Made by a program: the position numbers and the translations under genes. A stretch of 46,281 nucleotides of DNA, from assembly GCA_902705825.1 (NCBI GenBank), contig CACSIL010000034.1:17825-64105 (forward strand), in the 5' to 3' direction. Below are positions 8,065-16,843 of this stretch, piece after piece. The first letter of the stretch is position 1, and every line of letters begins with the position of its first letter. This DNA comes from Halioglobus japonicus (lineage in GTDB: Bacteria; Pseudomonadota; Gammaproteobacteria; Pseudomonadales; Halieaceae). The notes under the pieces are model-generated. The model ran no database searches, had not been told where the DNA came from, and was given only the letters and a program-made list of their open reading frames with translations.

Positions 8065-8208
8065 GAATTGTGGAAACCTGATTCCATAGTGAAAAATTGT
8101 CCAAACTTGGTCTACTCCTGCGCCTGGTAATTTAGGCATGGCGATAGAAGTGTTGTTCGATGCGAACGACTCGAGTAACGGCTTTGCGGAACGTGCGCGC
8201 CTGATGAG

Positions 8209-9255
8209 CTATTCAACCGAGCGAGGCCTTTTCTGCATGCCGGGCAATTCCTGGCGAATAATATCCGAGAAATTGGGAAGATCAGCAGCCGTGTTGGCGA
8301 CACCGGTGATGCGCGAACGCTCACGCAACTCATCAAAAGGCAGGCTCGTGTCCAGGAAGCCGGTAGCGTAGAGATAGGAATCGAACAATCCATTCAGAAA
8401 GTGGCTGGGCCTGGTACGACCTTCCCGGCCGACCTTGTTCATATAGCGCACGATGTTAAGCGTGCAATTATTTCTTAGCAGGTTATACCACTCCGGATTG
8501 TCGGCGAGTTCGTTGATCCGCTCAAGATAGATCAGGAACAAGCCGCGCGCTGCTTCGGGACTTGTTTGCACGTGATAAAGAAACACTTCCTCATCGCGAT
8601 GATTGGTCCGCAAGCCAACCAAATCTTTTTCGTCTCCAACAACGTAGATCAACTCGAACTGCTTGAACATCGAGGCCAGTGGATCGAAGCCTTGCCCCTT
8701 AACAGGTCGGGTTTCGATAGAGATACTGACGGGCGGCGCATTGTCAAAAACAAAGCTAACCCAGGTATGTCCAACCGGCCCCTCCATCCAAAAGGCAAGG
8801 AAAAAATCGACGCCAACCAGATGCGACAGCGATACCTCTCGGTCTTCATACCGCACGGTGAAATCATCGCGACTACGGAAGTCAAAATTGCGGACATTGC
8901 TAATAGTCACACGATCACCATCGATCACTGCGCGCGGTAGAACCGCGACCTCCTCCCGCCAATCCCGATCATTTGAAGGCGGAATCAACATCCACCAGGT
9001 GAGTACCGCCAGAAAGACGGCCGCAAACGCTAGCGGAGAACGCGGCTTGCGCCCAAACCACAACGCCCAGATGCCAAATACGCAAAACGTCAACGCCAGT
9101 GCGACTCTCGCCCAGGACCAAGGAAGGTTCGACCAATATATCGCGAATGTGCCCCACCCGAGGATGGCCAAGCGAGCAAGGAAGCTCAGCCCCGTGACGA
9201 TCCAGCTCAATGGCGCGGCAAGCCATCTCGGCAATAGACTATTCGTCTGCGGCAT
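8209..9255 (-). CDS. DUF4105 (Lnb N-terminal periplasmic domain) membrane protein
   Basis: The protein has about three N-terminal transmembrane segments (residues roughly 8-95) and then a periplasmic DUF4105 domain. Recognisable marks are GHTWVSFVF, RPVKGQGFDPLASMF, FLYHVQTSPEAAR, a YNLLRNNCTLNIVRY Asn-Asn-Cys-Thr motif, and FLNGLFDSYLYATG. DUF4105 resembles NlpC/P60-like cysteine enzymes, with the Cys in NNCT as the likely nucleophile; the substrate is unknown. I prefer ATG 9255 (MPQTNSLLPRW) over 9306, because the extra residues are not hydrophobic; the upstream ATG remains possible. It stands alone, convergent with the PEP-CTERM-like gene at 7450. Confidence 0.8.
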   Translation of the reverse strand: MPQTNSLLPRWLAAPLSWIVTGLSFLARLAILGWGTFAIYWSNLPWSWARVALALTFCVFGIWALWFGRKPRSPLAFAAVFLAVLTWWMLIPPSNDRDWREEVAVLPRAVIDGDRVTISNVRNFDFRSRDDFTVRYEDREVSLSHLVGVDFFLAFWMEGPVGHTWVSFVFDNAPPVSISIETRPVKGQGFDPLASMFKQFELIYVVGDEKDLVGLRTNHRDEEVFLYHVQTSPEAARGLFLIYLERINELADNPEWYNLLRNNCTLNIVRYMNKVGREGRTRPSHFLNGLFDSYLYATGFLDTSLPFDELRERSRITGVANTAADLPNFSDIIRQELPGMQKRPRSVE

Positions 9256-9520
9256 TGGATGAGGTTTCCGTTGAATGCATTTGTCGCTGACTTTCGCACA
9301 TAGCATACCGCGCTACAATACGCACACTGCACACATTAGCGTATTATGAGTATTGAAACGCCGGCGCAGCTTTCAGCGCTTTATATATAGAGTCGTCACC
9401 GCGCGCAATGATCGGACATTTAGAGTCAAAAGGACAAAAGCTCTTCTCTACATCTAGTTTGGAATGACGAAATGGCGCGTCATTCCAATATCGATCGCAC
9501 TGCTGTAGCGAACAGGCGCG

Positions 9521-9610
9521 TTCAAAGGGTCAGACTACTTGAACACGAGGCGTTATGGAGGTGCCTTCACTGGCAGGTCATGCATATCAAGGACTCTGAC
9601 CCCTTGGTCC
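9521..9610. repeat. About 90-base composite repeat unit truncating a GST gene
   Basis: TTCAAAGGGTCAGACTACTTGAA at the left and ATCAAGGACTCTGACCCCTTGG at the right enclose a core that includes CCTTCACTGGCAGGTCATGCAT. A near copy with the same order and spacing lies at 16726-16817. The shared core shows this is a defined mobile unit and not two separate repeats. It abuts the last recognisable glutathione S-transferase codon. Confidence 0.85.
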
Positions 9611-9870
9611 CTGGGTTCTTTGGGGAACAGGGCTTGGGTATCGGCATACCTTGCTTCGAAGTAGCCGCAGATCGCTGAGCTGTCTGCCAGAGTAAAGTCA
9701 CCATCCTGAATGATGGGAACGCGCTTTAGCGGATTCATGGTTTTGAAATTATCAGGTGGGGCATAAGGATTGAGATCGTGGCTCTCAAAGGCGATACCTT
9801 TCTCCATTGCCGATAAAACTACTTTTCGCGTAAAGGGCGAAAGCGCTGAGCCATGAATGATCATGTTCAT
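9553..9870 (-). pseudogene. Glutathione S-transferase, N-terminal fragment
   Basis: Residues 1 to about 86 form a glutathione S-transferase thioredoxin-like domain. The sequence begins MNMIIHGSALSPFTRKVVLS (Ser-Pro-Phe-Thr-Arg glutathione-site region) and continues with KRVPIIQDGDFTLADSSAICGYFE, the cis-Pro and Asp-Ser-Ser motif that binds glutathione. After LFPKEP the frame runs into the repeat unit (RDQGVRVLDMHDLPVKAPP) and stops at 9553. The helical C-terminal domain of about 110 residues is absent and is not found beyond the repeat. The ATG at 9870 has GAGGGAGA just upstream. The gene is divergent from a TetR gene, which probably once regulated it. The fragment is unlikely to be active. 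Confidence 0.85.
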
Positions 9871-9965
9871 TCTCCCTCAAACACGGGGGATAACACAGTG
9901 AGCAAGAAGGCACTGAGGCCAACTGATACGGCGGCAACATTCAACATGACCGGCTTCCCTTTCAT

Positions 9966-10012
9966 ATAGACAGCGTCTATATTGACAGCTCTATATAGAC
10001 ACTGTCAATATA
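9966..10012. promoter_or_regulatory. Overlapping palindromes between GST remnant and tetR, likely TetR operator
   Basis: ATAGAC-AGC-GTCTAT (9966-9980) is a perfect six-base-arm palindrome. TATATTGACAG (9978-9988) and CTGTCAATATA (10002-10012) form a perfect 11-base inverted repeat with a 13-base spacer. Together they fill the space before the TetR start. TTGACA within the left arm could serve as a -35 box. This is typical of an autoregulated TetR operator with a divergent target. Confidence 0.7.
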
Positions 10013-10017
10013 ATGTC

Positions 10018-10611
10018 ATGACTCAATTAAAACCTTTTCATCATGGCGATCTAAAGCGTGTTCTGTTCGATGTCGCACTGGCACGACTGGACGAACATGG
10101 GGCTGGCGGTGTCACGATCCGGGCGGTGGCCAAAGCTGCGGGTGTTTCCCACGGCGCGCCAGTCAATCACTACAAAGACCGGCGCGCTTTACTGACTGCC
10201 ATTGCCAAAGCGCAGTTTGATGCCCTTCTGACAGAAATCGATTCGAGACTCGAAGAGCTTGGCGAAGATTGCGAACCCAGGATTGAAATAGTCGCCAGCG
10301 CCATGATGGATTTCGGATTTCGCTATCCGCACAGATACCGGCTTCTTTGGAGTGCAGACCTCATCGATCATACCGACGCCGAACTCCTCTCGGTCATGGA
10401 CAGAATCTACGATCGACTCTGCACAGAATTTTCGAAAGCCGTGCCAGGGCGCAAGTTTGATAAAGACACTTATGCCGTTGCGCTTTGGTCGATGGTGCAT
10501 GGTTATGTAGATATGCGTCTTTCCGGCATGTTCGAGCCTTTGAATGACAGCATCAGCGGTGCGCCGCGTGGTGAAGCGATAATCGACATGTTCAAGGGGT
10601 TTTTGGCTTGA
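10018..10611 (+). CDS. TetR/AcrR-family transcriptional regulator
   Basis: The 197-residue product has an N-terminal HTH (about residues 10-55: LKRVLFDVALARLDEHGAGGVTIRAVAKAAGVSHGAPVNHYKDRRALLTAI), with the recognition helix in VSHGAPVNHYKD. A helical ligand-binding domain follows, resembling TetR_C_33/WHG-type domains (ALWSMVHGYVDMRLSGM). I start at ATG 10018 (MTQLKPFHHGDLK), which matches the usual start of this subfamily, instead of the in-frame codon at 9982 inside the operator. The palindromes just upstream suggest autoregulation. Its divergent neighbour, a glutathione S-transferase, is truncated, so the regulator may be orphaned here. Confidence 0.88.
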   Translation: MTQLKPFHHGDLKRVLFDVALARLDEHGAGGVTIRAVAKAAGVSHGAPVNHYKDRRALLTAIAKAQFDALLTEIDSRLEELGEDCEPRIEIVASAMMDFGFRYPHRYRLLWSADLIDHTDAELLSVMDRIYDRLCTEFSKAVPGRKFDKDTYAVALWSMVHGYVDMRLSGMFEPLNDSISGAPRGEAIIDMFKGFLA

Positions 10612-10886
10612 CGTGATGGTCGCTGTTTGTAGGGCGAGATTGCCTGGCAGGTTAAACTGCTTCTAAAAAAAAGCAACGGATGACGCGCGTCGCTGGCAGT
10701 CGGTATGCTTAGCGGTTGAACAAAGAGTGTCCTCGCTCCGTTACACTCTGGGAGAGATGCACAGATCCATACTGGTAGACAGCGATCACTATTTACCTAT
10801 ACTGATTATAATAAGAATTGTTCTCCTCAGGTAGATTGTCGCTCTACAGCAAAGCAAAGCAAAGTATAGCGCCCGGAGTTTCCACC

Positions 10887-13331
10887 ATGCGTAACAACAC
10901 TGTCCTTCTACTTCCACTGCTTATCCTCTTTTTGAATGGCTGTAGCCATCCCCTGGAAATCCATGGAACGGGAGAGGGCGACATAGTTTCCGCCAGCGGC
11001 ACGCGCGACTGCCTACAAGAGGACTACGACTCGGCCGCGACAGATTGCACCGAGAACCTTGTGGTAGGTGCCTACGCTGAAACCTACACCGCGCTCCCTA
11101 GAGAAGGGTCCCAATTTCACGGCTGGGTCAATTGTCAAATCCCCGCCGGCAAGGACTGCAGCTTTTCTGTGCCAGAGACGAAGGTAGTAGACGCCTGGGG
11201 CAAAACAGCGACTCCGCTAAAAGCGATGTTTCGTACCGTCATTCCCACTGGGAAAGATTATCTTATGATTGGCGGGAGCATTTTTACAGAACTCAGTGAG
11301 CCGTTTGAAGCTGCGACACTCGGCCTTGGCCTTATTGATCATAGCAGCACTCAGTTTTCCACCGGCACACTACAGGGTGCACCTCTGGCCATTTGGAACG
11401 ACCCTCTACACAGCGCTCAGGTCAAGGCGATATTGGATACAGGCGATATCAGCGTGGTTGGAATGACCTACCACACGGACCATCCCACTGCCGAAGGTTA
11501 TATAAACTGGGTTCGGTATGCATTGGACAAGAACCCCGATACCCGCTTTTACATCGGCATACCCTGGCCGCTCAACCCTGGCAGCATGACGTTGGCCCAG
11601 TTCGAGTTCACTGCTGATGTTATCCAGAATAAGGTGCACGGACTAATAGATGAGCTGCGCAACACTTTTCCCGGTGTCGATTTTTACGATATACCCTATG
11701 GGGAAGCCGCCGTGCAGCTTTGGGATCTTTGGGCCGTTTCGGGGTTTCCCTTTATGTACGGGGACGAAGTCGATTTGATCGGCAGTGAGGCCGACGCAAT
11801 TTTTCGCGATGCCCAAGGGCGCCCCGGAGACATTCTCAAGGAGACTGCACTGCTCGTTTCTGTATACGTCACTCACGATTTCCCTGGATTCATTAAGACA
11901 CTCGACCTAAAATTTGCCTCCCCAGGGTATATCTTCCCCCAGGTAATCCGCAACCACGACTCTGCGTACACCCCTCCTCCTGAAATTCGTTCGGATACCA
12001 ATGCTGACGGTACGTCCGACTATGTCGATCTGGACGACGATGGCGACGGAGTTCCAGATACGCATGACAGCTGCCCCTTTCACGGACCTGACGTGTTGGG
12101 GAATGGCTGCCCCCTACCCCGACAGCCGATACGAGTGAGCGAGAATGATGCTGGCGTAAAGGGCTCAAAGTCCAGCAACGCTGCTGATATTTCAGGCGAT
12201 GGCAACTTGATAGTTTTCTATTCAAGTGCAGAAAATCTGGCGGATGGCCTTCCGCTCAATACAACGCAGGCTTTTGTCTATAACAAGCTGCTGGACGACC
12301 TTCAACTTATAAGCGTTGATACTGAGGGCGCGCCCGGAACCTTATCCAGTTTCGTTACAGCCATATCTGCAAACGGCCGCTATGCGGTTTTCGAATCGAG
12401 CGCACCCAATCTGGTCGCCATTGAGCCCAACGCCGAAAAGAGCATATACCGGCGGGATCTTCTCACGGGCACGACTGTTCGGGTTAGTCTCGACAATGCT
12501 GGCAATGCACGCAAAGGCATCTTCGGAGATATTTCCGGCGATGGTCGCTATATCGTATTTCAATCTGACGATGCGGACTTGGTCAGTGGCGACACGAACA
12601 ACGAAAATGATGTATTCCTCCGTGATATGCAGAGCAACACAACAATACGGATGAGTGTCGCGAGCGATGGCTCCGAGGGAAATGGTTATAGCCGTCTGCC
12701 CCATATATCAGACAACGGTCAATTCGTCATATTCAGCTCATCGGCCAGCAACCTGGTACCCAATGACACCAACGATTCAAGTGATCTTTTTTTGTACCAA
12801 ATATCAACCGCGGCGATACAGCGCATCAGCCTGTCTAACGATGGCAATCAGGCGAACGACGGTAGCTCTTCAGGGCGAATTTCTGCCGATGGAAGGTATG
12901 TCAGTTTTCGTTCCAGCGCATCAAATTTGGTGGATAAGGACAACAATCAGCAGCAGGATATTTTTCTCCGCGATACAGTCGCGGGAACAACCGAGCGGGT
13001 GAATATCAGCGGCGCGGGAAATGTCGAGGGGATTGGCGCACAACACGACATTTCCGGAGACGGGCGTTACATTGCATTTAGTTCGGGGTCACCGGACCTG
13101 GTTGCTCAGGACACGAATGAAACGTTAGACATCTTTGTCCATGACCGAATTTCGGGCCGCACACACCGTATCAATACTATTGACTACGACACGCAGGCAA
13201 ATGATTTTTCAACAGCCCCTTTTATCTCTGCCGATGGTAGTGCCGTGACATACACTACACGTGCTGGCAACCTGCATCCCGACGGAATAGTTGATTTGTA
13301 TTCCGATGTCTACGTTCAGGGCATGCCCTGA
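10887..13331 (+). CDS. Multidomain lipoprotein: CSHPLEI module, TSP3-like linker, TolB-like propeller
   Basis: The 814-residue product has a lipoprotein signal with lipobox LNGC (Cys19). After Cys comes a module of about 100 residues (SHPLEI..GEGDI.S.SG...CL.ED) that is clearly shared with the lipoprotein at 17903-19009. A central region of about 250 residues (MIGGSIFTELSEPF onward) may be a distant SGNH-like fold, but I see no certain catalytic triad. Residues about 370-400 are an Asp-rich calcium-binding thrombospondin type 3-like stretch (DDDGDGVPDTHDSC). The last 400 residues contain about six repeats of ISGDGRYIVF.S...LV..DTN...D.FLRD type, a TolB/WD40-like beta-propeller. It is probably an outer-membrane-attached periplasmic or surface protein. 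ATG 10887 is chosen because it begins the signal peptide. Confidence 0.8.
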   Translation: MRNNTVLLLPLLILFLNGCSHPLEIHGTGEGDIVSASGTRDCLQEDYDSAATDCTENLVVGAYAETYTALPREGSQFHGWVNCQIPAGKDCSFSVPETKVVDAWGKTATPLKAMFRTVIPTGKDYLMIGGSIFTELSEPFEAATLGLGLIDHSSTQFSTGTLQGAPLAIWNDPLHSAQVKAILDTGDISVVGMTYHTDHPTAEGYINWVRYALDKNPDTRFYIGIPWPLNPGSMTLAQFEFTADVIQNKVHGLIDELRNTFPGVDFYDIPYGEAAVQLWDLWAVSGFPFMYGDEVDLIGSEADAIFRDAQGRPGDILKETALLVSVYVTHDFPGFIKTLDLKFASPGYIFPQVIRNHDSAYTPPPEIRSDTNADGTSDYVDLDDDGDGVPDTHDSCPFHGPDVLGNGCPLPRQPIRVSENDAGVKGSKSSNAADISGDGNLIVFYSSAENLADGLPLNTTQAFVYNKLLDDLQLISVDTEGAPGTLSSFVTAISANGRYAVFESSAPNLVAIEPNAEKSIYRRDLLTGTTVRVSLDNAGNARKGIFGDISGDGRYIVFQSDDADLVSGDTNNENDVFLRDMQSNTTIRMSVASDGSEGNGYSRLPHISDNGQFVIFSSSASNLVPNDTNDSSDLFLYQISTAAIQRISLSNDGNQANDGSSSGRISADGRYVSFRSSASNLVDKDNNQQQDIFLRDTVAGTTERVNISGAGNVEGIGAQHDISGDGRYIAFSSGSPDLVAQDTNETLDIFVHDRISGRTHRINTIDYDTQANDFSTAPFISADGSAVTYTTRAGNLHPDGIVDLYSDVYVQGMP

Positions 13332-13397
13332 GCGCAAAGCATCATTGGCACCTGCGCGTGCTTGCACAAGCCAGATAACAAGTGCTACCTTTTCGGC

Positions 13398-14498
13398 ATG
13401 AAAACTCCTCTGCTCAGCCTCACCTTTACGTTCATGCTTGCTCTGCTTGTCGCTGCTTGCTCTTCCGGTTCTGCGTCGAATCCCGATGAAGGGCTCGCTG
13501 AGGCAGACGTCAATATTGACCCCGCTGTACTCATACCGCGAGAGGGTATGCTCGAAGTCGTTATTGACACCGACCTCACCAATGAGATCGATGACGAGTT
13601 TGCACTGGTACAAGCGATCCTGTCGCCAGAGCGACTTAACATTCGGGCGATTTACGCTGCGCCGTATGCCCTCTCAGAGGAAATAGTCCGGCGTGGCGCG
13701 CTGACAGAATTGGGTATTCGGAAGCTGGAGGAAAGCCTCATGAGCGTGGGCCTCGACCTCAGTGTTATTCCCGACGTCGAACCTGGACCGTCGATGGAAC
13801 AGGCCTTCGATATGGCCATTCATATATCAGAGCTCACGGGGTTCACTCCCGACCAAGGGATACACCGAGGCTCCGATCGATTTCTGACCGATATTGTCAC
13901 ACCTGTTATGAGCGACGCTGCGAACAACTTGGTGGCTTTAGCACAAGAAGAGCGTGAGTCACGCCTGGTGGTCGTCGCCAACGGAGCAATTACAAACGTG
14001 GCGAGCGCACTTTTGATAGACCCGTCAATCGCGGAAGACATAGTGATCGTGTGGACAGCCGCGTATCCATCCTTTTGGCCACATCCCAACAATTCGTTCA
14101 ACCTTGTACAAGATATAGACGCAGCGCGTGTTGTCTTTGAGAGTGGAGCACCAGTAGTTTACATTCCGGGTTACTTCGTCGGCGAAAAGCTCAGAGTCTC
14201 TCTGCCGGAAATGCGTGAGCACATCGAGGGCAGAGGTGACATCGGCGACTTCCTGTTCGAACTTTACTCGGGGCTCGATAACAGCGGTGCGCGTACCAAA
14301 GTGATTTGGGACATGGTCACTGTTGGTTACCTTCTGGACCCAACGGGGTTCGATGAAAGGGTAGTTGCACCAATGACGCTGGGTGATGACCGTCGCTGGA
14401 TACCCGGTACGGGGCTGCCAGTGGTCGAACCTATCGATTTCGACCGTGATCTCATATTCGCAGATTTCTACACCAAACTGGCGGCGCAGGCCGAGTGA
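13398..14498 (+). CDS. Nucleoside hydrolase-like lipoprotein
   Basis: The 366-residue product starts with a lipoprotein signal (lipobox LVAAC, Cys21). The hydrolase domain opens with LEVVIDTDLTNEIDDEFALV. This is the calcium-binding Asp cluster of inosine-uridine nucleoside hydrolases in the longer NEIDDEFA form (Asp57, Asp59, Asp65, Asp66). Further family marks are LVVVANGAITNVASALL and NSFNLVQDIDAARVVFES, the Asn-x-x-x-Asp region near the C-terminal active site. The family hydrolyses N-glycosidic bonds of nucleosides; a periplasmic or surface location suggests nucleoside scavenging. ATG 13398 begins the signal peptide. An MFS transporter follows after 74 bases on the same strand and could take up the products; this link is inference. 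Confidence 0.82.
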   Translation: MKTPLLSLTFTFMLALLVAACSSGSASNPDEGLAEADVNIDPAVLIPREGMLEVVIDTDLTNEIDDEFALVQAILSPERLNIRAIYAAPYALSEEIVRRGALTELGIRKLEESLMSVGLDLSVIPDVEPGPSMEQAFDMAIHISELTGFTPDQGIHRGSDRFLTDIVTPVMSDAANNLVALAQEERESRLVVVANGAITNVASALLIDPSIAEDIVIVWTAAYPSFWPHPNNSFNLVQDIDAARVVFESGAPVVYIPGYFVGEKLRVSLPEMREHIEGRGDIGDFLFELYSGLDNSGARTKVIWDMVTVGYLLDPTGFDERVVAPMTLGDDRRWIPGTGLPVVEPIDFDRDLIFADFYTKLAAQAE

Positions 14499-14572
14499 AG
14501 AATGTTCGATCAAGATTCGCTGACCTTTTGAATTGTCATTTTTGAACTGGTCTAACCGACAACATTCCCTTA

Positions 14573-15856
14573 ATGCTCCCCATGCCTGACAATACCGGCA
14601 TGGCCCCCCAACAGAACACACCACCAACCACCACCAATCGCCGCGCATGGTTGACGGCGGCCTTTGCGTGCGTAGCAATGATGGTCAGTAACGGTATGAC
14701 CATATCGGGGCTTTCTGTCTACGACATAGCGTTGAGCGAGACATTTGGCTGGTCGATGGGCGACATAAAACTCCGCGATCTTATTACCCTGGTGTTAACT
14801 GGCCTGCTGGCACCTTTGGCAGGTATCTGTCTGGACCGATACGGTGTGCGCCGCTGCATGCTGGTGGGGTGGTCTGTGCTGGCACTGTGCTATGTTGGCT
14901 ACAGCAACTTGTCCGGTTTGATAGAGATGTACGCCCTGCACGCGGCTTTCGCACTGGTTCTCGTTTTTTGCGGGCTCAATGCAGTAATCATTCTGGTATC
15001 CCAATGGTTTGTAAGATATCGCGGCACAGCCATAGGCATTGCCCTGTGCGGCTCCAGCCTGGGTGGGGCGCTTTTCCCCCAGTATGGCACGGCCATGATC
15101 GCCGGCTGGGATTGGCGAGTCGCTTTTCTGGTGGCGATTATTTTTCCTGCGATTCTCCTGCTCGTTAGCTATTTCTGGCTGCGCGACAGTCCCGAACAAA
15201 ATGAGTGTGAGCGCGCGCAGAGCGAACCGCAAAGCCTCCCCGTTAGCGGGAAAGACACTGGAGAAGGCGTAACGTTTCGTGTAGCACTGCGCTCACGCAC
15301 ATTCTGGGCGCTAGCGCTTATAGCCATGTCGACATTTTATACTGTGTTGGGTGTTCAGGCCCATGTGTACAAATACATGCGGGATGCGGGTTTCGATGCC
15401 CAGATTTCCACCAATGCCATCAGCGTTTTTTTCCTGTCGGCGCTGGCAGGGAAATTTGTTTTTGGTTTTCTCAGTGATTTTATGGATAAGACAAAAGTTT
15501 TCTACCTCAACCTGATAATTATGCTTGTGGGCTCTGTGGTACTTACCGGCATGAATATCACACTGGTTTGGCTGGCGATGTTCGCATTCGGGTTGGGCTG
15601 GGGCGGAGTATACAGCGTACTGCAATTAACGGTCATGAATACCTTTGGTACCCGTGATGCGGGGAAAATTTTAGGCACCATCACTATATTGGATGCTTCG
15701 GGCGGGGGTGTGGGTATCTGGTTGACCGGAGTGCTCTATGATCACACGGGAAGCTACGAACTACCGTTCACTATCTTCTCTGGCATGGTGATATTTGCGT
15801 TGCTTTGCCTGACACAGGTAAAGCCATTGAAAGTTTCGGAGCCGGGTAAAAGCTAA
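14573..15856 (+). CDS. MFS transporter (monocarboxylate/OFA-like)
   Basis: The 427-residue protein has about 12 hydrophobic segments with a central cytoplasmic loop (about residues 205-230, RDSPEQNECERAQSEPQS). The MFS signature after helix 2 is visible as GICLDRYGVRRCML, and a second similar loop is FLSDFMDKTKVF. The pattern SVYDIALSETFGWS near the N terminus is typical of the monocarboxylate/oxalate-formate branch. It would carry a small organic anion or nucleoside-derived product across the inner membrane. Two starts, 14573 and 14582, differ by three residues. The upstream nucleoside hydrolase may be in the same transcript. Confidence 0.85.
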   Translation: MLPMPDNTGMAPQQNTPPTTTNRRAWLTAAFACVAMMVSNGMTISGLSVYDIALSETFGWSMGDIKLRDLITLVLTGLLAPLAGICLDRYGVRRCMLVGWSVLALCYVGYSNLSGLIEMYALHAAFALVLVFCGLNAVIILVSQWFVRYRGTAIGIALCGSSLGGALFPQYGTAMIAGWDWRVAFLVAIIFPAILLLVSYFWLRDSPEQNECERAQSEPQSLPVSGKDTGEGVTFRVALRSRTFWALALIAMSTFYTVLGVQAHVYKYMRDAGFDAQISTNAISVFFLSALAGKFVFGFLSDFMDKTKVFYLNLIIMLVGSVVLTGMNITLVWLAMFAFGLGWGGVYSVLQLTVMNTFGTRDAGKILGTITILDASGGGVGIWLTGVLYDHTGSYELPFTIFSGMVIFALLCLTQVKPLKVSEPGKS

Positions 15857-15923
15857 CCGCTGTTCGTCAAAGACTGGTCATGTGACGAGTATCTTACGAC
15901 TGGGTTTTCACGTTGACCGCACA

Positions 15924-16553
15924 CTACTCGCGGTGCGGAGCTCTGCCCCGAAACAGCGCAAGCCCACAAAAGCCCAGTGTAAACAAGCTTGCTGTACTGG
16001 CAATAGGCACTGACCGTGAAGGAATAAGTTTCACGGTTATACGCGTATCGGACTGTGGTTTTTCACTGGCCTCGATAGAGATCCGAACGGAATCATCATC
16101 ATGAGTCACCGTCAGGGAGCCCTCAAAATTAGATGACGAGGCAATGGCTTCGTAAATTCTACTCTCAGAAAAACCAACCCAGTTCAGAGAACCGACATCA
16201 ATGACAAGCTTCCCGTCGTTTGCAAAGGTTGTCAGCGGAGGGAGCGGTTTAAATGTGATCGAATCCGCATCTATATCCAACTCACCACCAACGAAAAATG
16301 CTGTGCCTGAACCAAGGGGAAGGTCTACTCCCAAGTAGAACTCCGGATCCGTCAAAATGGAATCTCCAACGATCGCAGGGCCCGGTGAAAACGCATCATC
16401 GGATATTGAACAAGGGCCACCGTATACCCCCCAAAAGCCTGCATCCAGGTTATACGAGCAGCTAACTTGATCGCCAATCAAGGTTGCAAAGGCATGCCCT
16501 GACAATAACGTCATTGCGAGAAACAGGGTGAGGAAATGTCGTTTGATCTTCAT
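15924..16553 (-). CDS. Secreted protein with PEP-CTERM-like C terminus
   Basis: The 209-residue product has a signal peptide (MKIKRHFLTLFLAMTLLSGHAFA), a beta-rich mature part with one Cys pair near the N terminus (VSCSYNL and GGPCSI), and a sorting-like tail (VPIASTASLFTLGFCGLALF then RGRAPHRE). No catalytic motif is seen. GGAGG lies 10 bases before the ATG. It is convergent with the MFS gene. This protein, like the other two PEP-CTERM-like proteins here, probably depends on an exosortase encoded elsewhere. Confidence 0.68.
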   Translation of the reverse strand: MKIKRHFLTLFLAMTLLSGHAFATLIGDQVSCSYNLDAGFWGVYGGPCSISDDAFSPGPAIVGDSILTDPEFYLGVDLPLGSGTAFFVGGELDIDADSITFKPLPPLTTFANDGKLVIDVGSLNWVGFSESRIYEAIASSSNFEGSLTVTHDDDSVRISIEASEKPQSDTRITVKLIPSRSVPIASTASLFTLGFCGLALFRGRAPHRE

Positions 16554-16724
16554 GTTGCCAGTGCCTCCATATTGTTTTTATAAACCTGCACAGCCACGAG
16601 TTACATCGCCAAACCTAAACTTTGATTTGAGGAAGAACTGCCAATCCAGTCTGAACCAACTTTGCAAACCGCGCAACAGACGCCGCATATCAAACGGGGG
16701 GCACTCGTAGTTCATGGGGTCTGA

Positions 16725-16834
16725 GTTCAAGGGGTCAGAGTACTTGAACGCAAAGAGTTTTGTAGGGGCCTTCACTGGCAAGTGATGCATATCAAGTACT
16801 CTGACCCCTTGATCCCTTGATCCGCCTTGATCCG
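16725..16834. repeat. Composite repeat unit, second copy of the 90-base element, with extra tail
   Basis: GTTCAAGGGGTCAGAGTACTTGAAC opens the unit. GCCTTCACTGGCAAGTGATGCATATCAAG forms the core and TACTCTGACCCCTTGATCC the right end. Two extra CTTGATCC units follow to 16834, nine bases before the stop of the lipoprotein gene at 16844. The core matches the copy at 9521-9610 closely, including the GCATATCAAG junction. Confidence 0.85.
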
Positions 16835-16843
16835 GGAACGTGG

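Noticed and set aside
10018..10018. TATAAT box directly before the TetR start as its promoter
   Set aside because: It lies three bases before the start codon, so a transcript from it would lack the start. The operator palindromes explain the sequence better.
10887..13331. A certain SGNH-hydrolase domain in the middle of the large lipoprotein
   Set aside because: MIGGSIF and a distal Asp-Arg region hint at the fold, but the catalytic Ser-Asp-His blocks are not convincing by eye.
14508..14532. GATCAAG...TTGACC-like stretch resembling the repeat family after the nucleoside hydrolase gene
   Set aside because: Only parts of the arm match (GATCAAG, CTGACC) and the rest is degraded. It may be a relic, but the match is too weak to list.
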